Counted from the stretch's first letter, positions 42,901-54,569 are shown. The stretch is 64,000 nt of DNA from Lunularia cruciata (GCA_948567375.1 OX419756.1:36124552-36188551); one strand, 5' to 3'. Numbers and translations: made by a program. Notes: generated from the letters alone by a model not told the origin.

Positions 42901-43083
42901 AGTCCCAAGATGGGAAGTTTGTCGAGAAGGTAGCCATAGAGCAAATCTGGAAGGGAGATGAGTCCCAGGATGGGAAGTTTACCAAGAAGGCAACCATAGA
43001 GCAAGCTTGGAAGAGAGATGAGTCCCTAGAAGGGAAGTTTGTTAAGGAAGCAGCCATAGAGCAAGCTTTGGAGGAAGATAAGT
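42901..43083 (+). repeat. In-frame 60-bp tandem repeat, three copies, in H pol
   Basis: Units start at about 42901, 42961 and 43021, each encoding 20 residues of the pattern Ser-x-x-Gly-Lys-Phe...Ala-x-Ile-Glu-Gln...Asp-Glu/Lys. They form the linker between protease and RT. Confidence 0.9.
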
Positions 43084-44519
43084 CTATATTTGCGGTGTGG
43101 ATCAAGCCGATTGCACAAGAACAATCTGAGGAGGGCCAAGTGCTGCATCAAGCAATGGTTGATCGGATAGTTCAAGAGTTTGCAGATGTATTTCCGGATG
43201 ATCTGCCAAAGAGATTAACCTCCGATCGATGTATGCTCTTCAAGATTGAGTTATTGCCAGGGAGTACTCTAGTGAGTAGACCAATCTATCGGCTCTCACC
43301 AAAGGAGTTGGAGGAGTTACAAACAACACTTACAGAGTTGTTGGAGAAGGATTTCATATGACATAGTACCTCTCCTTGGGGAGCACCGGTACTATTTGTT
43401 CCAAAGAAGGATGGAGGACTTCATTTCTGTATTGATTACCATGGGCTCAATAAGCAAACCGTGAAGAATGCATATCCCTTGCCTCGGATCGATGACTTAC
43501 TTGATCAACTAAGTGGAGCACGTTACTTTTCCAAGTTGGATCTTTGTAGCGGCTATTGGCAAATTCCGATTGATAGAGAGGATGTGCAAAAGACTGCCTT
43601 TCGCACAAGGTATGGACATTTTGAGTGGAGAGTTTTACCTTTCGGACTCACTAATGCTCCAGCAGTCTTCATGGATCAGATGCATCGAGTGTTGGATGGA
43701 CTATTGGATCGGTCAGTGGTGGTGTTCTTGGATGATATCTTAATCTATAGCAGGTCAGAGGCAGAACACGTGAATCATGTGCGAGAAGTCCTAAGACGAC
43801 TACAACAATGGAAATTTTATTGCAAAAAGTTGAAGTGTGCTTTTTGGCAGAAGGAGGTTACCTTCTTGGGTCATAAGATCTCATCAGAGGGGATCAAGAT
43901 GGAGGAAGAGAAGATCAAGGCCATCACTGATTGGCCTACCCCAAAGGATGCTACAGAAGTACGGGCATTCAATGGATTGGCCAGTTTTTACCGGCGGTTC
44001 ATCCACTATTATGCTCATGTGGCTGCACCATTGACTGACCTCTTGGGAAAGATCTCGAGCTTCCAGTGGAACACCAAACATGAAGAAGCATTCCAGAAGT
44101 TGAAACATATGGTGTCTTCAAGACCCATTCTTCAACCATATGATCCTCAACTACCTTGTGTGGTTGATTTTGATGCTTCTAACTTTGCAATTGGAGTTGT
44201 GTTGCAACAAGAATTTCCAAATGGACTACATCCCATTGCCTTTATGTCTCGCCAACTAAATACAGCTGAAAGAAATTACTCTGCTTGAGATCATGAACAA
44301 CTTGCAATGGTATATGCCACCAAGGTATGGAGGCATTATCTCTTAGGAAAACAAGTGATCATGCGAACTAATCACAAGCCATTGTTGCAGATCTTACACC
44401 TGGAGCACATGAAGAGTCAACATCATCAATGGGAAGAGCAACTTCAATTTTTTGACATCAAACTTGAGTACAAACCAGGTCGGTTCCATGTCATCCCTGA
44501 TGCTCTATCACGATGACCT
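43084..44519 (+). pseudogene. H reverse transcriptase and RNase H
   Basis: The RT contains Leu-Asp-Leu-Cys-Ser-Gly-Tyr, Leu-Pro-Phe-Gly-Leu-Thr-Asn-Ala-Pro and the catalytic Phe-Leu-Asp-Asp (about 43726-43737). RNase H has Asp-Phe-Asp-Ala-Ser, a Glu within Asp-His-Glu-Gln-Leu, and Arg-Thr-Asn-His-Lys-Pro-Leu. Long open runs (43461-44288, 275 codons; 44307-44516) are separated by single TGA codons at 43359-43361, 44286-44288 and 44514-44516. Most are explicable as C-to-T changes of CGA. Confidence 0.93.
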
Positions 44520-44522
44520 GAT

Positions 44523-45475
44523 TTGAAGTCCTTTCCTCTCATCACAGCAGCAATTACAACGGTGTCAATTGACCCCAAGATCCATAACGAGTTTCAGTTA
44601 GCTCTACAACAAGATCCCTTCTTCCAAATGGTACATGGTCGTCTAACAATAGGTGACAAGGAGTACAACACCTTCTCCTTCAAGGAAGGCCTTCTATTCC
44701 ATCCAGACCGGATCTATGTTCCAGCCAAAGGTGATCTTTGACTTGTGCGCCTTCAAGAAGCCCATGATTTACCCATCACTGGTCACATGGGTGTGGACAA
44801 GACCTTGAGTACCCTCCAACGTCAATGGTGGTGGCCCAACATGACACAAGATGTTCAAGAATTTGTCAGATCGTGTGAGAGCTGCCAACGTAACAAGGCC
44901 AGTAACCAGAAGCCGAGTGGACTCCTTCAACCACTTGCCATTCCATCCGCTCGTTGGGAGCATGTGAGCTTGGATCTCATCACATCCTTGCCAAAGACAA
45001 AACAAGGACACACCGCAATCGTGGTGTTTGTGGATAAGCTTAGTAAGCAAATCCACTTGGCACCAACCTATGATACCGTGGATGCCCCAACCTTAGTGCA
45101 AATCTACTTCGACAATGTCTTCAAGCATCATGGGATGCCACGTGTACTCATCTCTGACTGTGATCCTCAATTTATCGGGAAATTTTGGCAAGCACTCTTC
45201 TAGATACTCGGCACCAAGCTTGCTTTGTCCACGGCCTATCATCCTCAAACTGATGGACAAACCAAACATGCAAATCATATATTGGAGGATATGTTACTGG
45301 CCTTTGTCAATGTCCACCATACCAATTGGGATGAATGTCTTGCAGTTGCAAAATTTGCCTACAACAATTCCAAACAGGCAAGCATCGGATTTTCTCCCTT
45401 CTTTCTCAATTTTGGTCAAGATCCGCTTGTTCCAGATTCTCTTCTTGCCCCCCCCCCCCCCCCCCTCCATCTCAG
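44523..45475 (+). pseudogene. H integrase, catalytic Glu replaced
   Basis: The HHCC zinc region (His...His-Met-Gly-Val, Cys-Glu-Ser-Cys-Gln) runs about 44760-44900. The core begins Val-Ser-Leu-Asp-Leu-Ile, with second Asp in Ile-Ser-Asp-Cys-Asp-Pro-Gln-Phe. In the third motif, Asp-Gly-Gln-Thr-x-x-Ala-Asn, the expected Glu is Lys (AAA at 45264-45266). Stops occur at 44739-44741 and 45201-45203. A run of 18 C (45448-45465) shifts the frame near the end. Confidence 0.9.
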
Positions 45476-46009
45476 GTTCCTCATACTTCCACATTCTTGA
45501 CCACTATATCCCAATCGCTCCAACAAGCCCAGTCTCACCTCCTTGTTGCTCAGAATCACCAAAAACAATATGCAGACCACCATCGTCGTGATCTCACCTT
45601 TGAAGTTGGTGATAAAGTCATGCTATCCTCCAGTAACCTCCCTCTCCCACTTCATACCCAAGTTCGTAAACTTGCCTCTAACTAGATAGGACCCTTTGAT
45701 ATCACCCAAATTATCTCTCATGTTGCTTATCAACTTGCCTTACCTTGTCACATGCGTATCCATCCTGTCTTTCATGTTTCCAAGTTGAAACCCTTTGTTC
45801 CTAACCCCTCTTCCTTTTCCTCTCAAGTCCAACCTCCCCCCCTTCTTGTCCCTATCAATGATCATGAGGAGTACGAAGTTAATCGTATCCTTACGCCTTG
45901 CTATATCCAAGAAGGTCGTCATCAACATACGGAGTACAAGGTCCTTTGGAAAGGGTATCCCCTTCATGATGCCACCTGGAAGCCTCTTTCTCACCTCCAG
46001 AATGCATAG
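45476..46009 (+). pseudogene. H integrase C-terminus and chromodomain
   Basis: The GPF/Y-type module (Gly-Pro-Phe-Asp-Ile near 45690) and Phe-His-Val-Ser-Lys-Leu-Lys precede a chromodomain at about 45870-46000: Glu-Tyr-Glu-Val-Asn-Arg-Ile-Leu...Glu-Tyr-Lys-Val-Leu-Trp-Lys-Gly-Tyr...Ala-Thr-Trp-Lys-Pro. This places family H among chromoviruses. The final 85 codons (45752-46009) are open. Confidence 0.9.
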
Positions 46010-46060
46010 ACGGCCATCCAGGAATTTGAAGCTTCACTGGCGACGAGGACGTCACCAACT

Positions 46061-46510
46061 AGCGGCGGGGGAATATGTAACAATATGGAGTTTAGCGATG
46101 AAGTTAGTCGGGAGTTTAGCGATGAAGTAGTCGGGCTTATGAAGTAGCACATAAGACAAAGTAGCCTAGAATATTCCAGAAGTATCTAGGAAGCTTCTTG
46201 GGAAGCTTCCCGGTTAGCTTAGCTTGCACCTTAAGTAAGTAGCTTCTAGAAGCTTCCAACTAGCTTAGCTTGCACACCAAGTAGGCGGCTTCTAGAAGGA
46301 AGCTTCTTGAGAAGCTTCCTAGCTAACTTGGCTTGCACTCTAAGAAAGCGGCTTGAGGAAGCTTCTTGAGAAGCTTCTCAAGGGCCTTGTATGCTACCTA
46401 TAAATACCAAAGCCAAAGTTCATGCTAGGCATTCGGAGTTTTCCCTCATTCAAGTGTCCCAATGTGAGTTTCCATTCTCCTATTTCTCTCCTCGGATTTG
46501 GTCTTTTACA
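46061..46510 (+). repeat. H polypurine tract and 3' LTR
   Basis: A purine-rich run GCGGCGGGGGAATA (46062-46075) precedes the 435-bp LTR at 46076-46510. The TSD caata follows at 46511-46515. Confidence 0.93.
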
Positions 46511-46515
46511 CAATA

Positions 46516-47198
46516 CCTCCATGGACATCTTGACCTCCCAAAACTCATTCAACATCCCTTGAATTTCTTGCATCAGATCTTGCAATTGCAGTTCCATGAT
46601 TCTTACACACGGTAAATTATTAATTGCTACTTCTTACTTCAATAGAGAGTTAATATGATCACTCAAGAGAGGGCACTGACCACCAAGGACTACCATTGGG
46701 ACTTCAAAGGTTGTCTTGCATTGATAATATCCCTCACCAAAATTGTGTACTACAAAATCCCTAAACACCACTTTTGGTCTAACCACATAAGGATTTCTAC
46801 TTGAGTGTTGAAAGGGGGATAATTGTGTACATTGCATCATAAGAGGATGTAGATTGTCAAAACCCACTCTTTATTATATATCACTATAAATAGAATCACC
46901 GGGGGTTTGGTGAATTCATCTTATATCCATGACCTTTGCTCCAAAATGGTAAAACAAATATACTCTCACTTGCTCATGATGTATGTACATAATCTTGATA
47001 TGGAAAAAATTCAAGAATGAAAAGTAAGGTGGATGAAATTGTGCTCCAAGAGCCTCCATACCATCCTCTCTCTAAAACAATCCTATCTATCAATTCTAGT
47101 ATGGTTTCTCTACTCAAAATTACTCAATCTAAATAGCCCGTGTTCTTCTAAGAGGGGTGATCCACTCTCTTGGATTGAAACCAAAGTTCTGATACTGT
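46516..47198 (-). pseudogene. F6 gag N-terminal part and leader (minus)
   Basis: Continues F6 beyond H. It contains gag leader wording collinear with F5 37680-38327 and ends in a decayed iMet primer site (minus strand ACAGTATCAGAAC) beside the LTR. Confidence 0.75.
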
Positions 47199-47791
47199 TG
47201 TAATATTCCAAGGATAGGAGAACCTTCAAGAAAAACACATAAAAAGAAACACAAAGCTTCACACTCAATGCTACAATGCTCCAAAGGAGCACCTTGTCTT
47301 TATTATATAGCAAAGAAGATTCCATCAAAGGAAGCTCTACTCTTGGATCAGATATATGGATACATGTCAATAACCTCCACCCTTAGATTATTTTCATGGA
47401 TTGTTGACATATTGGTTCTTGTTCTATTTGTTTGGTCAAACAAGTTTGACCAAAGGGAATCTTTAGAGAATATTCCTATAGTATAGAGCTCAAAATTGCA
47501 TGGGTGAGGTGCCATTGAAAAGCTCTTGATGAGACAAACAACAAGGGAAGAAGGAAAGCAGTTTCTATGAAAGTTGGGGAGGCTTTTCATTTAAGGCCTA
47601 ATTACTCTGTTTAGGCCTCTGAAATTGGCTCTAAGGTTTTCAAGTTGTTTTTGGTTCATGCACTATCAATAGAAGTACCTTTTTAGTGACTCCTGTAGCT
47701 AATCTACTAAGTCCATCATACATAACATCTTTCTGGATGTTACCAAGCCAAATTTCACCTCTAGATAATATATCCAACTAATGGTATTACA
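47199..47791 (-). repeat. F6 5' LTR (minus)
   Basis: 593-bp family F LTR, TGTAATACC (right) to GAATATTACA (left). It is inserted upstream of the RNase H of Copia J. Confidence 0.88.
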
Positions 47792-48260
47792 CACAATCAC
47801 TAATGAGTTATGTAGATTCAGATTACGCATAAGATTTGGATAGATGAAGATCAACAATTGGATATGTATTCCCTCCCGTAGGTGGTTGTATTGATTAGAG
47901 ATCTACCTTGCAAAATTATGCAATTTTATCTTCTACAAAAGCCAAGTATGTTGTAGCAAAGGACAAGATCTAGTTGAGTCAACTAGTCATTGATTTGGGA
48001 TTGAATCAAGAGAAATTCAATCTTCACTATGATAGTCAAAGTGCTTTACATCTTGCAAAGAATCAAGTGATGGATGGTAGGACAAAGCACATTGGTGTCA
48101 AATATAATTTTATCAAAGAGTCAGTGTCTAAGAAGAAGATTGAGCTATTCAAGGTTGACAGTAAACTAAATTCAGATGATGCTTTTACCAAGATCATTCC
48201 TTTGGACAATTTCAATAAAAATTATATGAAGTTGCAGATTTTGCATAGATAGAAGTATAA
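47792..48260 (+). pseudogene. Copia J RNase H
   Basis: Ty1/Copia RNase H with Tyr-Val-Asp-Ser-Asp-Tyr, Ser-Thr-Lys-Ala-Lys-Tyr, His-Tyr-Asp-Ser-Gln-Ser-Ala and a terminal Lys-Ile-Ile-Pro-Leu. 47974-48252 is open for 92 codons. Stops upstream. The RT and everything 5' are lost at the F6 insertion. Confidence 0.87.
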
Positions 48261-48394
48261 TAGACTTGTTCAAATGTTTTGGTGTATGTTGAGTCTATTT
48301 GATTTATCATCTATGGTTTAAGATTCTAGTTAATGCATGATGAGAATGCATAGCAAAAGTGCATAAACCTCAAGACCAAAGTCAAGAGGGAGTT

Positions 48395-48820
48395 TGTTAC
48401 ATTTTTTACTGGGGTCTTGCATTAGTTCCTAATATTACCTAGTTAGTTAAACTAACTAGGGTTAGATCATGTGTGTGATCCATGTAAGGTGAGTCTAGTG
48501 AGGACTCACCAAAACTACTTGTTTAAGCTTTTTGCTTAAGAGGGTTCATGACAACTATACTAGAAAGTACACATTAAATCCCTAGCTTGTGGAGAGCACA
48601 AAGAAGCACGTAGTGAAGTGCTGCACTTTCAATTGATAGGATAAGAGCTAGGTTTTGTAAGCTAGGTACCAACATTTGATTGCCTAGATCATTAATCAAG
48701 TACTCTCCTATTTTCTTGTGGATGTAGCCTCATTGGAGATGAACCACGTACATCTTGTGTAAGTGTCAATTTGTTGTGGGGTGTGTCTATATGGATTCTA
48801 AATGTTATATTGAACAGTTT
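48395..48820 (+). repeat. Copia J 3' LTR
   Basis: Follows the polypurine tract AAGAGGGAGTT (about 48384-48394). It starts TGTTACATTTTTTAC and carries the conserved CTTGTGGATGTAGCCTCATT block near 48712-48731. The 3' end is approximate. Confidence 0.65.
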
Positions 48821-48829
48821 GCTTTCAAT

Positions 48830-49620
48830 CTTAAACTCTTGATTGAGTAAATCCTAAAAAATCTGGATTAATGTAAGACTTTGAGGTGGCCAAGATGAGA
48901 TCATTGACGTTTATGCTAAAACTAGCATTGCAAAATCATTTTGTAGAATATAAATATTGTTATTTCCTATGGAATCAATAAATCTAATGGCCAACAAAGC
49001 ATAATGATGTAATTTGTTCTACATTTTGGTATATTTCTTTAAACCATATATAGACCAATGAAGAAGGCCCACAAGAGTAGGACCAAACCCGGCCAAACCT
49101 TCAAGAAGAAGCATGAAAGAAAATTCACATTGTTTTTCATAAAGAAAAGGAACAACCATGTCAAGTTGATTTAGCTCCAAGTTGCAGTGTACTATTAGGC
49201 AAACGGAATCCACAAGGATTGGAGTTTAATTGTTGGAGAGAAATTTTATATAGAGTCAACCCTAGAGATTTTTGAAAATCCCTTAGCCATAAGACAAGAT
49301 TTATATTTTTGGTTATGCCCATCATAAGGTGGTTTGATCTTGAACACCCAACAATAACCAACAATACTCCAATCAGTCAGCAGGTAATAGAGCAATGTAC
49401 ATGCTTGCATTGTGGCCATATTTTATAATTCATAAGCAATAGCACATTTCCAATGCTCCACATTAGGTCTTAAGATAGCTTCTTTGTAAGTCAAAGGCTC
49501 TTTAAGAAAAGCCCACTTTTTATCTTTGTCCTTTTGAGCCTCCAACATTAGATTATATGTTTCAATTGCTTTTGAAATATGAGGATTGCATAGTAGCACA
49601 AGAGAGGAAGTAGAGGTATG
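48830..49620 (-). pseudogene. Copia K reverse transcriptase (minus)
   Basis: Ty1/Copia RT remnants on the minus strand. Trp-Val-Phe-Lys-Ile-Lys and Met-Ala-Lys-Gly-Phe lie near 49340-49270, Asn-Phe-Ser-Pro-Thr near 49230, Leu-Glu-Leu-Asn-Gln-Leu-Asp near 49175, and Ser-Ile-Tyr-Gly-Leu-Lys near 49045. The RT active-site segment is decayed near 48900. Confidence 0.8.
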
Positions 49621-51537
49621 TTTAGGATGTCACTACTAATAAAGTTGAATCAAACCAATCATAGGAGAAGAAGGAGTAGATGTAGGTGTTGAAATTGTAG
49701 GCAAAATGTTATTAATAACTAATGTAGTAGTTATTGAAACTGGAGAAACTCCCATTAAATGTGAAAGATTTGGAAGAACTCACACTGAACTAGGTTAATT
49801 CAGAAGAGAAGATAAATGAACAAGATGGTATGCTTTCAAAACTTGGGGTATAAGATAATCCTCATGTGAATGACCATATGATTCTAAATGGTCTATTGCA
49901 ATTTTTTCTTCAAGAATTAAAGCATCTCAAGAAATAATTCTCTTGTGATCAATTTTACACTCCAATCTACAGTCTTTGTTCTCTTCATTGTAGTCTACAA
50001 AAAACATTTTTTGGTTCAAAAGTAAAGTTTAAGACCCAAATTTTTACAAATATGAGTGAAAGTAGGGCTGCCAAACACTTGTAAGTGTTTTAAAATAGGC
50101 TTATGGCTAAACCATAAATTCATAAGGAGTTTGACTAGAAGGTAGTGCTTTATTGGCCCTCCAATTCTATAAATAATTTTCATGGATTAAAGATTTTACA
50201 CATCAGGTATTTGGAAGATTTGATTCATAAAGGATACAAAAATAACATTGATCAATGTGCAATTCTTGCATTTCCACACTCCATTCTGCTTAGTATAAAC
50301 TACTAAGAAAAGTAAAGTTTAAAATGCATATTGTTATGAACATGAGAAAAATTAGTGTTGACAAACACTTGTTAGTGTTTTAACTTAGGCTTATGGCTAA
50401 AGCATAATGCATAAGGAGCATGATTGGAAGGTAGTGCTTTATTAGGACTCCAATTCTATAAATAATTTCCATGGATTGTAGATTTTACACATTATGTATT
50501 TGGAATATTTGATTCATAAAGGTTACACAAAATAGCATTCATCAATGTGTATTTCTTGCATTCCCAACACCCCATTCTGCTAACGATTATAAGATGCTAA
50601 AAATTGTTGCTTAAAACCTCTAGAGGAACAAAAGTCATTAACATCATCTGCAAAGTAGAAGTGAGTTTTTCTAAAAATTGCAAAAAATTGACATGATGGT
50701 GAGATTAAATTGAGATTAAGCATCAGGTTGCAATGTTGTTGTGAACTCAGAAGAGGTTAGTTTCAACGTACTATCAGTTTGGAAAACTCATTGTATAATA
50801 TCCAAACATTGTATAAAAACTTCTCATTGTGAGTTAACATCAATTTTTTGTACTTTACGTACATTGTTATTGAATGCAATAAGTTTATTTTCTCTAGCAT
50901 TATCACATCATAGTAAGTATTTTCTTTCAATGGTAGTCAAATATTGAGTGAAACAAGTTAAAGCCTTTTACTTGTGTTGCATGAGGTAAAGGATACACTA
51001 TCAAGAAAAATCATAGATCAAGAGAATTAAATAGCAATATCTAAATTGTGTAGGAGGAGAAATCAGACTACAAATATTTTAGTGGATAAGGTTGAGTAAT
51101 TCCTTGCTCCAATGATAAGTTTGGTAAGATATGACTATCTTATTTGTTTCTGATATAAATAGGTAGCAAATTAATTGGGAGGAAGGAGGTTTATGAGAAT
51201 AATTTGTAAAACCTAGAGCCATATCATTCAAAAATAATTGGTGAATTTTAGGCAATGCTTATATTGCCCACTCTATTGTGCTATAAATTGGAATTATTAA
51301 AATGTTTAATAGTGTAAGCACTTATTTGAGAGGGAATTATAGTCTCTCCAAGATGATAAAGATCCTCTATTAAAGGACAAAGTGCAATTAAATCACTATT
51401 TGGAGCATATAGAATAAATTGTTCTTTACTCATGAATGTAGATCTATAAGCAAGCTCCAATTGCTTAATAGAGAAAATATTTCTCTTTAGTCTAAGAATA
51501 TGAAGAATGTAATTTATAATTCTCAAATCACCCTTGG
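49621..51537 (-). pseudogene. Copia K integrase region (minus) with internal duplication
   Basis: Integrase C-terminal wording (Tyr-Leu-x-Asn-Trp-Ser-Pro-x-Lys-Ala-Leu-Pro) occurs twice, near 50450 and 50150, because of a tandem duplication. The GAG-pre-integrase part, Leu-Lys-Arg-Asn-Ile-Phe-Ser-Ile-Lys-Gln-Leu, lies in the 81-codon open stretch 51281-51526. Many stops. Between about 50600 and 51270 only weak remnants are readable. Confidence 0.75.
50022..50590. repeat. Direct tandem duplication, ~300-bp unit, two diverged copies
   Basis: Units at about 50022-50317 and 50318-50590. Both run from AAAGTTTAA through CTTATGGCTAAA, GGTAGTGCTTTATT and GATTCATAAAGG to CCATTCTGCT. Confidence 0.85.
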
Positions 51538-51956
51538 TGTAACAATATGGAGTTTAGCAATGAAGTTAGTTAGGGCCAACAAAGTAGAAAATAGGACAAA
51601 TTAGCCTAGAATATTCTAGAAGTATCTAGGAAGCTTCTTGGGAAGCTTCACGGCTAGCTTAGCTTGCACCCCAAGTAAATAGTTTCTAGTTGGAAGTTTC
51701 TAGAAGCTTCCAACTAGCTTAGCTTGCAAGACAGCTTCTAGAAAGAAGCTTCCTGAGAAGCTTCTTGGTTAACTTGGCTTTCACTCCAAGAAAGTGGCTC
51801 AAGGAAGCTTCTTGAGAAGCTTCTCAAGAGCCTTGTATGCTCCCTATAAATACCAAAGCCAAAGCTCTTGCTAGACATTTGGAATTTTTGCACATTCAAG
51901 TGTCCCAATATGATCTTCCATTCTTCTATTTCTCTCCTTGGTCTTGATCTTTTACA
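51538..51956 (+). repeat. Solo LTR of family H with TSD cttgg
   Basis: TGTAACAATATGG...CTTTTACA, 419 bp, flanked by cttgg at 51533-51537 and 51957-51961. It retains GAAGCTTC and TTCTAGAAGCTTC units and the CTTGAGAAGCTTCTCAAG palindrome (near 51812). It interrupts Copia K between pre-integrase and gag. Confidence 0.93.
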
Positions 51957-51961
51957 CTTGG

Positions 51962-53400
51962 GAAGTTGAACATACACTTGGCTTGATCCAAGTATTTCCT
52001 AGGTGGAATTATCACAAGATATAATTTTTGTGGTGTAATATAAGCCTCATAAGCGGAAAATTTGTTAACTAAGTGTGCAAAGTTTTGTATAGCCCTTGAA
52101 TCAAGATACTAAGAATGATCTTGGTTAGAATATGATGTAACATTGTAAGTGATTACATTATATAACAAGAAGAAGTAGACCGTATGTGAAAACAAGAAGG
52201 ATTAGGAAGACCACATCAAACAAAACAAGGTAAGATATAGGAGGTAAAATGGAGCCATGTCTCAATAGTATTGGTAAGATGGATTTGCCTTCCAACACCT
52301 AAGATATTTGAACAATTCAAGTTGTATAGTATATAATATAGTATACAAATAAACTACTGAACTTTTTGACCTCATTGTTTATTTGAATACAAAAATAATA
52401 ACTAAATCATTAGCGCCGCATAAAAACATTGCTCCTACAACAGCTGTTAATATAAATATTAAAAATTCAGGAATTTTTTACTTATAATGTATTCAATTGA
52501 TATAGGAATACATAAAATAGAACAAAATACTATAAAAGCAATTTGCTTCATGCAGTCCTTAAAATGATATGCAGTAAGATGACAATAGAAAAAAATTATC
52601 TTTTTAATTGGATTTCTTTAATTTTTTGTAGATGGTCTTGATGAAGATGAAATATCTTGTTGGAAACAAGATTGAGGAGCATAGCACTAAAAGATATGCT
52701 TTAGCCTTTGTTAAAATTCTGATTCTTCTAATTACAAGCATATTTAAATTTTCCTTTTGTAGAGGAATTACCCTTAAAAGTATATAATGCAATTGTGTGC
52801 TCAAACATCTTAATCTTTAACATCGTCTCTTCTTGTAAGAGATATGGTATAAGCGTATGCAAGATGAAAAGTTATTGACCTTGCAATGAAGTTCAAGATT
52901 TTTTTGATTGTGAGGCATGGTGTGCATCATAGCAAGCATTTGCTTTTAGTCAAAATTTTGAACTCCTACAAATAATAATTGATTGACTAACATCTTAAAC
53001 AGATGAACATGTATGGTTACCCTATCAACTTCTTTCATTTTCAGCATTTGAAGGTCATCTTGGAGGTACATCCATGTAATTCAACTTGAGCTCCATATAA
53101 TTGTTCCAAAATGGAGGCATAGTTGGCATAACTAATGTAATAAATTTGATTATCTTCAAGTCTTTTCATAATAAAAGATAATGCATATGCATTACTTAAA
53201 TGCATTACCTTTTGTTCCAATATTCAATGCTACCTAGGCCTATTAATGGCAAAGCCGGAGCTGCAAGAGCAATAGAAGGCTAAGTTGGTCGGAGTGGAGT
53301 ATCATTGACTTCCACATCAATCCTATTGCTTGAAGAAAAAGGCTCATTTGCAATATCCATATGAAATAATACATCCCATTGAACTTAGGAATATCTTTGA
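51962..53400 (-). pseudogene. Copia K gag region (minus), very decayed
   Basis: Weak minus-strand gag remnants: a Lys-rich segment near 52604-52804, and Gln-Leu-Tyr-x-Ala-Gln-Val-Glu-Leu near 53100, typical of UBN2-type Copia gag. No zinc knuckle survives convincingly. Assigned mainly from position upstream of the K integrase. Confidence 0.5.
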
Positions 53401-53886
53401 CCTTTAACATCATGGCTTCCTACATCATAATGGTATATTTAAAATAAATCAAAGCTCCTTGATACTAGAAGTCAATTATTGACTAATAAAATTTGACTTT
53501 ATATTTGAGGCCAAGATGATGACACTCATAAATATTGGTGATTGCATCAAAGGTGGATTATCATCCACTAGGGAAAGTAAATAAAGAGGAGTATGAATTC
53601 CTCTTAAGGCACTTGGGAATTCAAAGATATTTAGTGGTGTTCAAGGGATCAATTTGAAAGGTGCTCAATGGCATCTAAGGAATCTTAGGAGTTTGAAAGA
53701 TATGCAATGGCATTCATGAGATTGAAAGGTCTTGGAGAAATAGAAAGATCTTCAATGGTAGTCAAGAAAAAGAAATCTTTAAGAACTTCAAAGATCTACA
53801 TCTCCACTTTAGAATTCAAAAAATCCTTGGGTCTTTGGTAGTGCATTGGTGTTTGGGTCTTCATATGGGTTTGGTGAACACAGACC
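53401..53886. other. Unassigned flank of the young A element
   Basis: AT-rich, no coding wording. A run of loosely repeated phrases about 53600-53800 (variants of TTCAAAGAT and TCAATGG) suggests degraded low-complexity sequence. Its last bases (cacagacc) recur at the other side of element A. Confidence 0.5.
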
Positions 53887-54565
53887 TGTAACACCCATTT
53901 GTGCATGTGTGTGGTATTGTGATATTTAGCTTGGTATTACAAGTACTTAAGAGATATTATTTATATAGAGATAAAGGATGGTTCTATATTAGTCATGGTT
54001 AGCTAAAGTTAGTCATAGCTAAGATAGATGGGACCTTACTTTAGAGGAAGTAGGAAAGATGAGCACCACTATTTTGGATTTTAGTGTGTTGACTTGGTAT
54101 TATTCCTAGGTGTTTGGCTTTGGGGAAAGAGTTGAGAACTCTTGGGCCCGCAAGCCTTTTTGTTTTGGATTCTTCTTTAGTCCAAGGATAGCCCATGTGA
54201 AGGAATCCTTGCTTTAGTGGTTGGGTCATGATAAGGGGAATATGCCCATGTGAATGGATATTCCTTTCTACTTTTTGACTTTACTTGACTTTTAGTCTAG
54301 TAACTTGAGTTACTACGGTAATTAGTAACTTTGGTACGTAACTATTTCACAAGTATATAAACAAGGAGTGAGGAGGTACTCATCATCCTTTCATTTGCAA
54401 CTATCTCTCTCTCATTGAGTTCTCTAGTGAACAATGTCTTGAGTCTTGGAGTGTTAGCCTTGGAGGAGTATGATGGAGTTGGGGTTCCTTGCCTTCTTAG
54501 TCCATGGTGCGCTACCATAATAGCCATCAGAGGTTCATCCTGAGTGAGAGACAGGCCGGCTCACA
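53887..54565 (+). repeat. 5' LTR of element A, with TATA box
   Basis: TGTAACACCC...GGCTCACA, 679 bp. TATATAAA lies at 54354-54361, followed by CT-rich sequence at about 54400. It lacks a 13-base stretch found in the older A LTRs. Confidence 0.96.
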
Positions 54566-54569
54566 TTTT

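Larger units (their letters stand above)
40828..46510 (+). mobile_element. H: structurally complete chromovirus, Gypsy family H
   Basis: 5683-bp element with two 435-bp LTRs (about nine differences by eye), iMet-type primer site, gag, CCHC, protease, RT, RNase H, integrase, chromodomain and polypurine tract, flanked by caata. It sits in F6. The coding region carries about ten in-frame stops plus a frame shift, so it is not autonomous. Relatives are H2 and the solo LTR at 51538-51956. Confidence 0.95.
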
